27,832 nucleotides of DNA from Bacteroidota bacterium. Lineage in GTDB: Bacteria; Bacteroidota; Bacteroidia; Cytophagales; Cyclobacteriaceae. The first letter of the stretch is position 1. Each line of letters starts with the position of its first letter. The stretch lies in NCBI GenBank assembly GCA_023431285.1, contig JAEYXN010000208.1, positions 1-27,832 of the forward strand, written 5' to 3'. Made by a program: the position numbers and the translations under genes. Shown piece after piece: positions 8,901 to 15,056 of the stretch. The notes below the pieces were generated by a model. That model ran no database searches. It was not told where the DNA came from and saw only the letters and a program-made list of their open reading frames with translations.

Positions 8901-9069
8901 CAGATACCGTACCGGTGGTGGTTCCTTTAAGCACCACGTTCACGCCAGGGAGGGCACTTCCGTCCTCAGCGGAAGTCACCCGGCCTGTGACCGTTCGCTC
9001 CTGAGCCCATGCTGCTGCGGAGGCAAGCATGAACACCGCTGTTAAGCATAAGAGTAGAATTCTCTTCAT
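5935..9069 (-). CDS. SusC/RagA-family TonB-linked outer-membrane transporter
   Basis: This 1044-residue protein is a full-length SusC. It has a signal peptide (about 1-22, ending AWAQ) and a CarboxypepD_reg domain (about 24-110, with GSALPGVNVVLKGTTTGT and DTDGNYSL). The SusC-specific box EVVVTAFG follows, then the plug (about 125-235: VLLRGLRSISGNNSALIVID, QVLKGANAAALYGSDAANG), and finally a long 22-strand-type barrel ending in aromatic FNLNIEF. It moves the ligand captured by SusD across the outer membrane using TonB energy. It is the first gene of a four-gene operon with a putative -7 element 36 bp upstream. No anti-sigma or ECF sigma gene stands beside it, so control, if any, is from elsewhere. 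Confidence 0.97.
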   Translation of the reverse strand: MKRILLLCLTAVFMLASAAAWAQERTVTGRVTSAEDGSALPGVNVVLKGTTTGTVSDTDGNYSLGIPSQGGVLVFSFIGLVSQEIEVGSRSTVDVRMSQDVQQLTEVVVTAFGIERNPNELTYVAEKINASDLVRGQQTTAAQGLAGKIAGLQINVQNNGVNPTTQVLLRGLRSISGNNSALIVIDGVIASQGAFDDLNPNDIADIQVLKGANAAALYGSDAANGALIIVTKNGNASNRFTVGLQSNYTAEQVAYMPDFQTKHGIGWAGSYDPIENTNWGPRFDGVPRRIGPVFGDGSFQEVPYAPIKDNLKDFFETGNTFSNTIYASGGDENSTFYLSVGQRRSTGIVPDDEYKRSTFRVNASHKIGKLKLGFNSSYFRDDANVVGNTIGDQDRPLYWFILNTPANIPLSSYKDWRNPLSYAHADNYYNAYYQNPYWAVGTNRDLDQTSRLQASFSVAYDVTDKIQWTSRLGVNHFNGYGKNWRARQEYDVVLQPAHSTVSSFVEDTEFQTNDYNGSSIVSGDFKVNDFSIKPLVGFAFIQNATRSSFLRGNNLSIPDNYDISNRTGELVGTVDETRERTVGFFGEVNVGYRDFIFLNLSGRQDYTSTLRKGDNGYFYPSAGLSFVASEAIDAIKESNVVSDLRFTVSNSTVYNDLNPYVVNERFFQPTPDEQPGQFPFPLGSLNAFVLSGQTVDAGVTKEKLNTTEFGMGLGLLNDRVFFNASYFTTKITDLIVTTTPSTASAATSFLTNIGELQSSGLELTLGGTVLTAGDFNWKMNINYTSNKTIVNEIVGDLKEVVLNSYGGGSFGTFAIVGEEFPQIKAQAYVRDPQGRVVVGTDGNPIVGEVLPMGSTIPDYILGINSTMAWKGLELSATIDYRTGHVYYEQGSDAMEFTGRSIASVSTNRQDFVWPNSVIQVGENQYVENTNIPITGGIMTFWQNRYNEIKENYVKDATALKLREVALNYTVPKSFLSKAKVINKLTIGFVGRNLLTFLPEENRFSDPEFNNNSEGANYHQNSIGVGGYMQSPPTRSYGFNLNIEF

Positions 9070-9104
9070 ACTGTTTTATTTAGGTTAATGAATTAATAAG
9101 TCTC

Positions 9105-9112
9105 CAAACTTA
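9105..9112 (-). promoter_or_regulatory. Putative -7 element (TAAGTTTG) of the SusC/SusD operon
   Basis: The minus strand reads TAAGTTTG, a full TAnnTTTG match, 35 bp before the susC ATG. The surrounding 60 bp is very A/T-rich. Only a weak TTTTC stands where a TTTG -33 box would be, so the promoter may need an activator. Confidence 0.45.
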
Positions 9113-9298
9113 TAACAAAATATTAATTTGGAAAACCCAGACGCGGAAAATCCGTATGAATGCATACTAATTTTAAACAGTAAATTCTACTGTTTTATCG
9201 GCCATCTCCACGTCTCGCCGGGAATAAACAATCGTTTTAGCGCCATCCTGTGGCTTTTCTCAGAGGGTAAATCAGCACTCTGGCAAGCTTTTTTCACT

Positions 9299-9325
9299 AA
9301 AAAAAATACCCCAAAACACGGTATT
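9299..9325 (-). terminator. Terminator-like hairpin in the long intergenic region
   Basis: AATACC at 9305-9310 pairs with GGTATT at 9320-9325, and the minus-strand transcript continues into eight U residues (A-run 9299-9306). The stem is short (6 bp). It could end read-through from the OmpA-family operon 680 bp upstream, or an undetected small RNA. Confidence 0.35.
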
Positions 9326-9649
9326 ATTCTTTCGTAGTTTATACCGCCTTATGAACATTTCTTGAAAGACCGATATACCCCCCTGGTCCTTTCTAATTGC
9401 CCCTCAATTGTGCACCGAAGTCATCCGGGCGAAGCTACATTGTCACAGAATTCGCCCTTGGTCGGCAAAAACCGGATTGAAACTACCCTTAGAAAGCCGA
9501 TCACCATTTGCATCCTTGGGATCTCAACTTCAGGCATCTTGTAAAGGAATCATTGTCTGAAAGCGAATAAAGGCCCCGGAAACCTCAAATTTCTGACTGG
9601 ACCTGACACAGAGGTCATTTTGAGTACCATAAAAGCATAGAATCAGCCA

Positions 9650-9817
9650 TGCAAAAGCAGCGATAAAGGGGGGTTGTCCCCCTGTTGACCCCCTCATCTC
9701 CCTGTTATAGTCACTCTATGAGAGAGGGATTAGGATGGCGTCTGATAGTGGTAAAGAGGGGCTCAACAGGGGGACAACCCTGCCCGGGCATCGCCTTTAA
9801 TAGCCTTTGCTTTAGCA
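9650..9817. repeat. Imperfect palindromic element, possibly REP/MITE-like
   Basis: The core is a 25-bp inverted repeat, 9671-9695 against 9756-9780, with one mismatch. The outer flanks continue the symmetry: TGCAAAAGCA at 9650-9659 faces TGCTTTAGCA at 9808-9817, and AAAGG faces CCTTT. The right side carries an extra palindrome TGCCCGGGCA (9781-9790). Inside the core, TCCCT/AGGGA and ATAG/CTAT form a second stem. A segment of 26 nt at 9730-9755 stays unpaired. No transposase gene lies nearby and no clear target-site duplication is visible. It may be a non-autonomous repeat, a structured RNA or a protein-binding palindrome. Copy number in the genome decides. Confidence 0.6.
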
Positions 9818-10008
9818 CAAACAGAGCGCTATCGCAATTCATCCGGTTCAATCAGTATTCACTGGGGATTGAGATTTCGGCCAACTAGGAGATTGACCAA
9901 AAATGCCCTGCCGTACCAGGAGAAGTACGATTCGATGTTGCAGGAGTTAAAAATGACAATGCAGACGTTAAAACGAGAAGAGTGCTTTTCCTGAAGCGGA
10001 GATTGGTT

Positions 10009-11934
10009 TTACTTCACCTTGACAATCCTGAATTGAATACGCCTGTTGGCTTGCCGCCCATCTTCACTTTGATTGTCGCCTATAGGCATGGAGGAACCAT
10101 AACCTTTAGTTTGAATCCTCACAGAAGGCACACCTTTCTCAACCAGATAATCTCTCACCGCTACGGCACGTTTTCGCGACAGCTCAAGGTTGTATGCGTC
10201 TGTCCCAACGTTATCCGTGTGGCCGCCTATCTCTACGGTCACTGACGAATTCTCCGAGAGGAAACGAATGATCTTATTTAATTCGGGAACAGATTTCTCC
10301 TTCAGTTCAAACTTATCGGTATCAAAGAAGATATTATTAAGGACGACGTCAGAGCCCGTAATTACTTTTTCCAGTTCAATATCAAGAATGACAGGCTCGG
10401 GATCAGTAGCATCAGAATAATTGAAGTTAAGGCTTTTGAACATGTAGCCCGGACGTGTCACATAAAGAGCATACTCAGCTCCCTGTGTAAGCACAATAAG
10501 ATAGCGACCTGTCAATGAATCGGACTCTACCTGCGACTCGACTATACCTTTTCGAATGTCAATCAGCTCTACTTTCGCTTCGAGAACCTGCTTTGATACT
10601 TTATCGCGAACAATGCCCTTTACATAGTTGCTGCGGAATTTTAACCAGTTCTCTTCCGGAATGGTGACTTCATAAATCTTGCTGAAAGCATGTCCGTCTT
10701 CACGCCTCTCCTCATGTGAATAATATGCCTTCTTTCCATTGGCGGTAATGAAGAGAGAATATTGATCGTCATGGTTGTTGACCGGTGCTCCGATGTTTGT
10801 TGGCGGGCCCCATCCGGTGGAATCACGCTCAGAGAAAAAGATATCATAACCTCCGAAACCAGGAAGTGCGTTGGTAGCGAAGTAAAGAGTGCGGTTGTTT
10901 GCGTGAATGAATGGCGACATCTCATCGAATTCAGAGTTGATGGGCTTACCCACATTGACGGCCTTTGTCCATTTGCCGTTATCGTCCAGGGTAGTCATCC
11001 AGATATCACGCTGGCCAATGCCTGAACGACGATCAGAAACAAAGTATAGGATGCGGCCATCGGCAGAAAGGGAAGGTTGCGATTCCCATGCCGGTGTATT
11101 CACGAAAGGCCCGAGGTTCTTAGGCCGCGACCATTCGTTTCCGGACTTGACAGATTCATACAGGTCACAGCTGCCGTAGTTATCGCGACCAGCGCATGAG
11201 GTAAAGATCAGCCTTCTTCCATCCGCCGAAACTGTACATGTGCCTTCATTCATTTCTGAATTTATGAATGGCGAAATGGATACGGGCCCAAGCCACTTGC
11301 CTTCCCTGTCCCTCAATGAAACAACAAGGTCCTCATCGTGGTTGTCATTGAACCCTGTGCGCCGGGTGAAGATCAGTTCCTGTTCATCAGCGGTAAGAAC
11401 GGGAAAGTACTGCATGACAAATTTGTTAACGGTATCGCTAAGCGCGCGTAGTTTGAACTTACCTGCCTCAGCACTACTCTTTTTTGCAAACTCAGCGCTG
11501 CGGAAATTCTGATTCGCCCGCTGCAACTTATCCCTGCTTTGAGTTTCGTTATTGATGTAAGCACTGAGTACTTTCATCGCTTTGTCATACTCTCCTACCA
11601 GAATATAAGTTTCGCCCAGATCAAACCAGAATGCCTTCTGTAAACGAAGGTTTGTGGTCATTGATAATCCTTTTTCGAATGATTCGATGGCGCGGGGGTA
11701 AGCCTTCATATGATAATACACCAATCCCAGGCGATGATGTGCTTCCACGAAATTCCCGTCCTTTTCGAGAGCTGCGTTGAGAAGCTGAATAGCCTGTTTA
11801 AATTGTCCACGTACGCGGTAGTTATCGGCCTCTGTATAAAGCTCAATGGCTTTCCTGGATTTCGTAGAAAGCTGCGCCTTTATTTCAGGTGCTACTGCTA
11901 AAAATATCAGAACGATAATAAAAAATCGTGTCAT
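10009..11934 (-). CDS. TPR-PD40-OmpA envelope protein
   Basis: This 641-residue protein begins with a signal peptide (about 1-20, ending IKA). TPR-like repeats follow (about 28-130: AIQLLNAALEKDGNFVEAHH, AIESFEKGLSM), then several WD40-like PD40 beta-propeller blades (about 190-400: EGTCTVSADGRRLIFTSC, SQPSLSADGRILYFVSD). A short CarboxypepD_reg-like sandwich comes next (about 440-515). The C-terminal OmpA domain (533-641) has GGHTDNVGTDAYN and LSRKRA, with Asp574 and Arg589 likely to bind peptidoglycan. Such proteins are common in Bacteroidota and tie the outer membrane or surface complexes to the wall; some are linked to gliding/T9SS. Its start overlaps the pabC stop by one base (TGATG), so translation is probably coupled to the folate genes, an odd pairing. 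Confidence 0.93.
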   Translation of the reverse strand: MTRFFIIVLIFLAVAPEIKAQLSTKSRKAIELYTEADNYRVRGQFKQAIQLLNAALEKDGNFVEAHHRLGLVYYHMKAYPRAIESFEKGLSMTTNLRLQKAFWFDLGETYILVGEYDKAMKVLSAYINNETQSRDKLQRANQNFRSAEFAKKSSAEAGKFKLRALSDTVNKFVMQYFPVLTADEQELIFTRRTGFNDNHDEDLVVSLRDREGKWLGPVSISPFINSEMNEGTCTVSADGRRLIFTSCAGRDNYGSCDLYESVKSGNEWSRPKNLGPFVNTPAWESQPSLSADGRILYFVSDRRSGIGQRDIWMTTLDDNGKWTKAVNVGKPINSEFDEMSPFIHANNRTLYFATNALPGFGGYDIFFSERDSTGWGPPTNIGAPVNNHDDQYSLFITANGKKAYYSHEERREDGHAFSKIYEVTIPEENWLKFRSNYVKGIVRDKVSKQVLEAKVELIDIRKGIVESQVESDSLTGRYLIVLTQGAEYALYVTRPGYMFKSLNFNYSDATDPEPVILDIELEKVITGSDVVLNNIFFDTDKFELKEKSVPELNKIIRFLSENSSVTVEIGGHTDNVGTDAYNLELSRKRAVAVRDYLVEKGVPSVRIQTKGYGSSMPIGDNQSEDGRQANRRIQFRIVKVK

Positions 11935-12533
11935 CAGTTCATTATGATATTTGAAACGGGTATCTCCGGCCCATCGAACTCAAGCATCGCGTTGATAAGC
12001 TTGAACGAATCAAATGACGCGATGTCTTCAACCCGGATGTCCTCTTCGAAGATCAAGTTTCGCTCCAAAAGTTTCTGTCTCTGGGTTCCTTTCAGCAACG
12101 CGGACCATGGTGTGAGCCATCTCCGTCCTTTGCGGAACACAATGTTACAATAGGATGTATCAGTCACGTATCCACGTTTCACGATCAGCACATCATCACA
12201 ATCCTTTCTCAACTCAAAAAGTTTATTGATTGTCTTTCTGTCCTGATACTTAAAATCATAATTGATCCGATCATGCTCAACGACCCTTATGGTGCTGATC
12301 GGTTTCGGTTCATACGGAAGAAACTCTACTTCCCGGGAATTCTCATCATACACGATTCGGCATTTGTAGAGTCCGGTCGATGGAGCGTCAATGTGTGAAA
12401 GGAATGTTTCCAGTTCAAAGAACTCCTGTTGTCCACACAGCTCTTTCATAGAACGATTCATTCGTTGCTCATGGTAAAACAGATTGCAGTAATTTCCATC
12501 AAGCAGTTTTATAGACTCAAGCAACAGGGACAT
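11934..12533 (-). CDS. pabC: Class IV aminotransferase, probable 4-amino-4-deoxychorismate lyase
   Basis: This 199-residue protein belongs to fold-type IV PLP enzymes. The likely PLP lysine is in KYQDRKTINKLF, and the later segment GYVTDTSYCNIVFR matches the conserved E-T/S-x-x-N-I-F box with Asp in place of the usual Glu. LLKGTQRQKLLE corresponds to the PLP-phosphate loop. It is shorter than E. coli PabC (about 270 aa) but similar to compact Bacteroidota versions. PabC splits 4-amino-4-deoxychorismate to p-aminobenzoate and pyruvate. The gene overlaps pabB upstream by 17 bp and the OmpA-family gene downstream by one base, so the pABA function is strongly suggested by context. A branched-chain or D-amino acid transaminase is a less likely alternative. 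Confidence 0.8.
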   Translation of the reverse strand: MSLLLESIKLLDGNYCNLFYHEQRMNRSMKELCGQQEFFELETFLSHIDAPSTGLYKCRIVYDENSREVEFLPYEPKPISTIRVVEHDRINYDFKYQDRKTINKLFELRKDCDDVLIVKRGYVTDTSYCNIVFRKGRRWLTPWSALLKGTQRQKLLERNLIFEEDIRVEDIASFDSFKLINAMLEFDGPEIPVSNIIMN

Positions 12534-13485
12534 ACACTTTATCTAAGATTTCCTGATATTCTTTCTCCGCGGAGCTCTGCGTTGTAATTCCTCCACCACT
12601 CCGGTAGTAGAACGAAGATCCATCCTTCTCAATATACCGGATCATTACGCCGCTATCGAGCTTGTATCCGTCAAAATAGCCAAAAACTCCCGTATAGTAC
12701 CCACGGTTTTCCATTTCCGCTCCCCGAATGATGTTAATTGTCATTTCTTTTGGAGCTCCGGAGATCGAGCCGGCCGGAAGTAATTTCATCAGGATGTCTC
12801 CAAGATGATGATTGTAATCGTCAGAGAGTACACCGGATATTTCCGAGCTTACCTGAAGCAGATTTTTATTGTTCGTCTTGAGTTCATCCAGATAACGAAA
12901 CCGGGTCACCGCCACGTCAGACGCCACCTGGCTAAGATCATTGCGTATCAGATCAACGATAGTCACGTGCTCGGCAAGTTCTTTTTCATTCTTAAGAATT
13001 ACATCAGAGGCGTAAGGAACCGCCGCATCGATGGTTCCTTTCATTGGGAAGGAGAAGATCCGGCCGTCTTCAATCCTTATGAAACACTCGGGAGAAAACA
13101 CTACACATTGGTCATGGAGCCATAGCTTATACCTGGCTTTGGCAGAATGGAAAATATCAAGCAACGACTGGGAAAGTGTGATCTCTGTTTTCGTGGTAAG
13201 ATTGACGAGATAGCTATCGCCGCGGGCAAGTCGTCTGGCAACGTGAGAGAACTTCTTCTGGTAGTCTTCGAAGGAGATAACCTTACGGCTGGTGATCTCG
13301 TGTTTGTTTCCCGTTGCTTTCGGTGCGTTGGAGACGCCATTGATATCGTAGAGGATCTCAGACGGATTGATTTCATCAAGAAGGAACGCGAGGGGTTTCT
13401 GCAGTTCAAAGTCAGCGATGAAGAGGAATGGCTTTCGGGACGAACCCCAGCTGTTGAGTGATGAAACAAATTCGTGTCGGGTCAT
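12517..13485 (-). CDS. pabB: Aminodeoxychorismate synthase component I
   Basis: PabB aminates chorismate (with PabA) on the way to p-aminobenzoate. The chorismate-binding fold is clear: SYLVNLTTKT, FSFPMKGTIDA, LAEHVTIVDLIRNDLSQVA, LPAGSISGAPKEMT and the final YYRSGGGITTQSS. I chose the ATG at 13485 (MTRHEFVSSLNSWG), giving 322 residues. An upstream ATG at 13614 would extend it by 43 residues, but that stretch lies inside queE in another frame and does not look like PabB. The short length without the N-terminal domain of E. coli PabB is usual in Bacteroidota. The glutaminase subunit PabA is not in the window. It is followed by pabC with a 17-bp overlap. Confidence 0.92.
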   Translation of the reverse strand: MTRHEFVSSLNSWGSSRKPFLFIADFELQKPLAFLLDEINPSEILYDINGVSNAPKATGNKHEITSRKVISFEDYQKKFSHVARRLARGDSYLVNLTTKTEITLSQSLLDIFHSAKARYKLWLHDQCVVFSPECFIRIEDGRIFSFPMKGTIDAAVPYASDVILKNEKELAEHVTIVDLIRNDLSQVASDVAVTRFRYLDELKTNNKNLLQVSSEISGVLSDDYNHHLGDILMKLLPAGSISGAPKEMTINIIRGAEMENRGYYTGVFGYFDGYKLDSGVMIRYIEKDGSSFYYRSGGGITTQSSAEKEYQEILDKVYVPVA

Positions 13486-13508
13486 GCCGTTGGGATCGCA
13501 GGTCGACG

Positions 13509-14120
13509 CTAAGGGATGTTCATATATTTGTGAATCTGCAGTGATATCTTCCACTGATGCTTCGCCTTCACATAATCGATAATAAGCGGAAGCATTTCCT
13601 TTTCTTTCGACCACTCAGGTTGAAGAAAAAGCTCACATGATTTATCAACTTTCATGGCGTATTCTTCCGCCCATTCGAAATCGGAACGGTTATACACGAT
13701 GACTTTCAATTCATCAGCGACATCATATATGGACGGATGAGGCACTTTGAATTTCTTCGGGGAAAAACAGATCCAGTCCCATTCTCCGGTAAGCGGATAA
13801 ACGCCGGAAGTCTCAATGTTTGTTTTGAGCCCTGCTTTTCTGAGTCCGCTTGTGAGAATAGTCAGGTCATACATGGCGGGTTCTCCACCTGTAATTACGA
13901 CGAGTGGAGCACCGCTCGCGACTGCACCGGCGACGATATCCTCAACATTGACGAGTGGATGAAGAGAGGCATCCCACGATTCTTTCACATCACACCAGAC
14001 GCAACCTACGTCGCATCCTCCGAGTCTTACAAAGTAAGCAGCGTGGCCCTGGAATGCTCCTTCTCCCTGAATCGTATAGAACGACTCCATAACGGGTAGC
14101 GGGAGCGTTGGTTGAGACAT
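13509..14120 (-). CDS. queE: 7-carboxy-7-deazaguanine synthase (radical SAM)
   Basis: This 203-residue protein has YTIQGEGAFQG at the N-terminus and the cluster-binding CDVGCVWC motif (Cys36, Cys40, Cys43), which together are diagnostic of QueE. VITGGEPAMYDL and the C-terminal HKYMNIP also fit. QueE uses S-adenosylmethionine to ring-contract 6-carboxytetrahydropterin to 7-carboxy-7-deazaguanine in queuosine synthesis. Its substrate-making partner is probably the QueD-like gene at 2090-2512. QueC and QueF are not in the window. The gene starts 4 bp after the folD stop and ends 23 bp before the pabB start, so it is part of the folate operon. Confidence 0.95.
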   Translation of the reverse strand: MSQPTLPLPVMESFYTIQGEGAFQGHAAYFVRLGGCDVGCVWCDVKESWDASLHPLVNVEDIVAGAVASGAPLVVITGGEPAMYDLTILTSGLRKAGLKTNIETSGVYPLTGEWDWICFSPKKFKVPHPSIYDVADELKVIVYNRSDFEWAEEYAMKVDKSCELFLQPEWSKEKEMLPLIIDYVKAKHQWKISLQIHKYMNIP

Positions 14121-14124
14121 TCTA

Positions 14125-15012
14125 TTATGGATTCCTGAGCTCTGTAGCTCTGAGCGTATTCAGCAAGAGAGAAGCAATGGTCATTGGCCCTACACCACCG
14201 GGTACTGGCGTGATGAAAGAAGATTTGGCCGCCACTTCCTTAAAGTCGACGTCTCCTTTGATGGCCCAGCCCTTAGGGAATTGAGGTCCTTCGACGCGCG
14301 TTGTACCAATATCGATTACAACTGCGCCCTCTTTCACCATATCCCCTGTAACGAGTCCGGGTTTTCCGACTGCAACGAGGAGGATATCCGCAGCGCGTGT
14401 GAAAGCACCGAGATCCTGTGTGTACTTATGACAGATTGTTACGGTAGCCCTGGCCTGTGTAAGCATCATACTTAATGGCGCTCCGGTGATCCGGCTGGCG
14501 CCAACGACTACGGCGTGCTTTCCTTCCGTTTCGATATTATAGCGGCGGAGTAACTCCATCACACCAAAAGGTGTTGCAGGCATGAGCAACGGAGTTTTCG
14601 AAATGATACTACCGAAATTCTGATTGGTAAATCCATCCACATCCTTATCAGCTCTGATCTTTTCAGTGATCCTTTCCACAGAGATATGTGGTGGAAGAGG
14701 AAGCTGAACAATGAAGCCATCAACATCGTCGTCATTATTCACATGGTCGATATGTTTCATCAGCTTTTCTTCGCTGATCGTATCTGCGAAGCGCATCATC
14801 GTATAGTGGAATCCCACCGACTTGCATGCTTTGACCTTATTATCGACGTAAGTCTGACTGGCGCCGTCATCTCCGACGAGGATGATGGCGAGATGTGGAA
14901 TTTTTTTATTCTGCTGTTTGCGCTCGGCTACCTTGGAAGTGATTTCGTCTTTGATGTCGGAAGACACTTTCTTTCCGTCGATCAACGTGTAGGTTGTGGG
15001 CATTACTTCCAT
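14125..15012 (-). CDS. folD: Bifunctional methylenetetrahydrofolate dehydrogenase / cyclohydrolase
   Basis: This 295-residue protein is standard FolD. TYVDNKVKACKSVG carries the catalytic Tyr55 and Lys59, QLPLPPHIS is the active-site loop, DVDGFTNQNFG and PATPFGVMELL follow, and VVVGASRITGAP is the NADP-binding loop. GDVDFKEV and TPVPGGVGPMTIASLL close the fold. It converts 5,10-methylene-THF to 10-formyl-THF for purine and fMet synthesis. Two possible ATGs, 15012 and 15003, are equally plausible. One base difference is notable: the loop reads GASRITGAP where most FolD have GxSxIVGxP. It follows lepA by 44 bp and precedes queE by 4 bp, in a shared operon. Confidence 0.96.
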   Translation of the reverse strand: MEVMPTTYTLIDGKKVSSDIKDEITSKVAERKQQNKKIPHLAIILVGDDGASQTYVDNKVKACKSVGFHYTMMRFADTISEEKLMKHIDHVNNDDDVDGFIVQLPLPPHISVERITEKIRADKDVDGFTNQNFGSIISKTPLLMPATPFGVMELLRRYNIETEGKHAVVVGASRITGAPLSMMLTQARATVTICHKYTQDLGAFTRAADILLVAVGKPGLVTGDMVKEGAVVIDIGTTRVEGPQFPKGWAIKGDVDFKEVAAKSSFITPVPGGVGPMTIASLLLNTLRATELRNP

Positions 15013-15056
15013 TTACTATTGAAATTTCAGGTTCTAGATTTCGATTATCGGAAAAG

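Larger units (their letters stand above)
9070..10008. other. Long gene-free region between the SusC operon and the OmpA-family gene
   Basis: About 940 bp without a believable coding region on either strand: the short open frames have no recognisable protein text. It holds the SusC promoter near its left end, an A/T-rich segment, a terminator-like hairpin (9299-9325), a 7-bp inverted repeat GGGCGAA/TTCGCCC (9427-9433 with 9451-9457), and the large palindromic element at 9650-9817. From 9818 to 10008 I see nothing. Confidence 0.6.

Noticed and set aside
9362..9544. Plus-strand 60-codon ORF before the palindromic element
   Set aside because: No recognisable motif, low-complexity start, and no neighbour or promoter supports it.
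9685..9888. Plus-strand 67-codon ORF in the long intergenic region
   Set aside because: It lies across the palindromic element, has no recognisable protein text and no promoter, so it is a chance frame.
13486..13614. Longer PabB starting at 13614
   Set aside because: The extra 43 residues overlap queE in another frame and do not resemble a PabB N-terminus; MTRHEFVSSLN at 13485 does.
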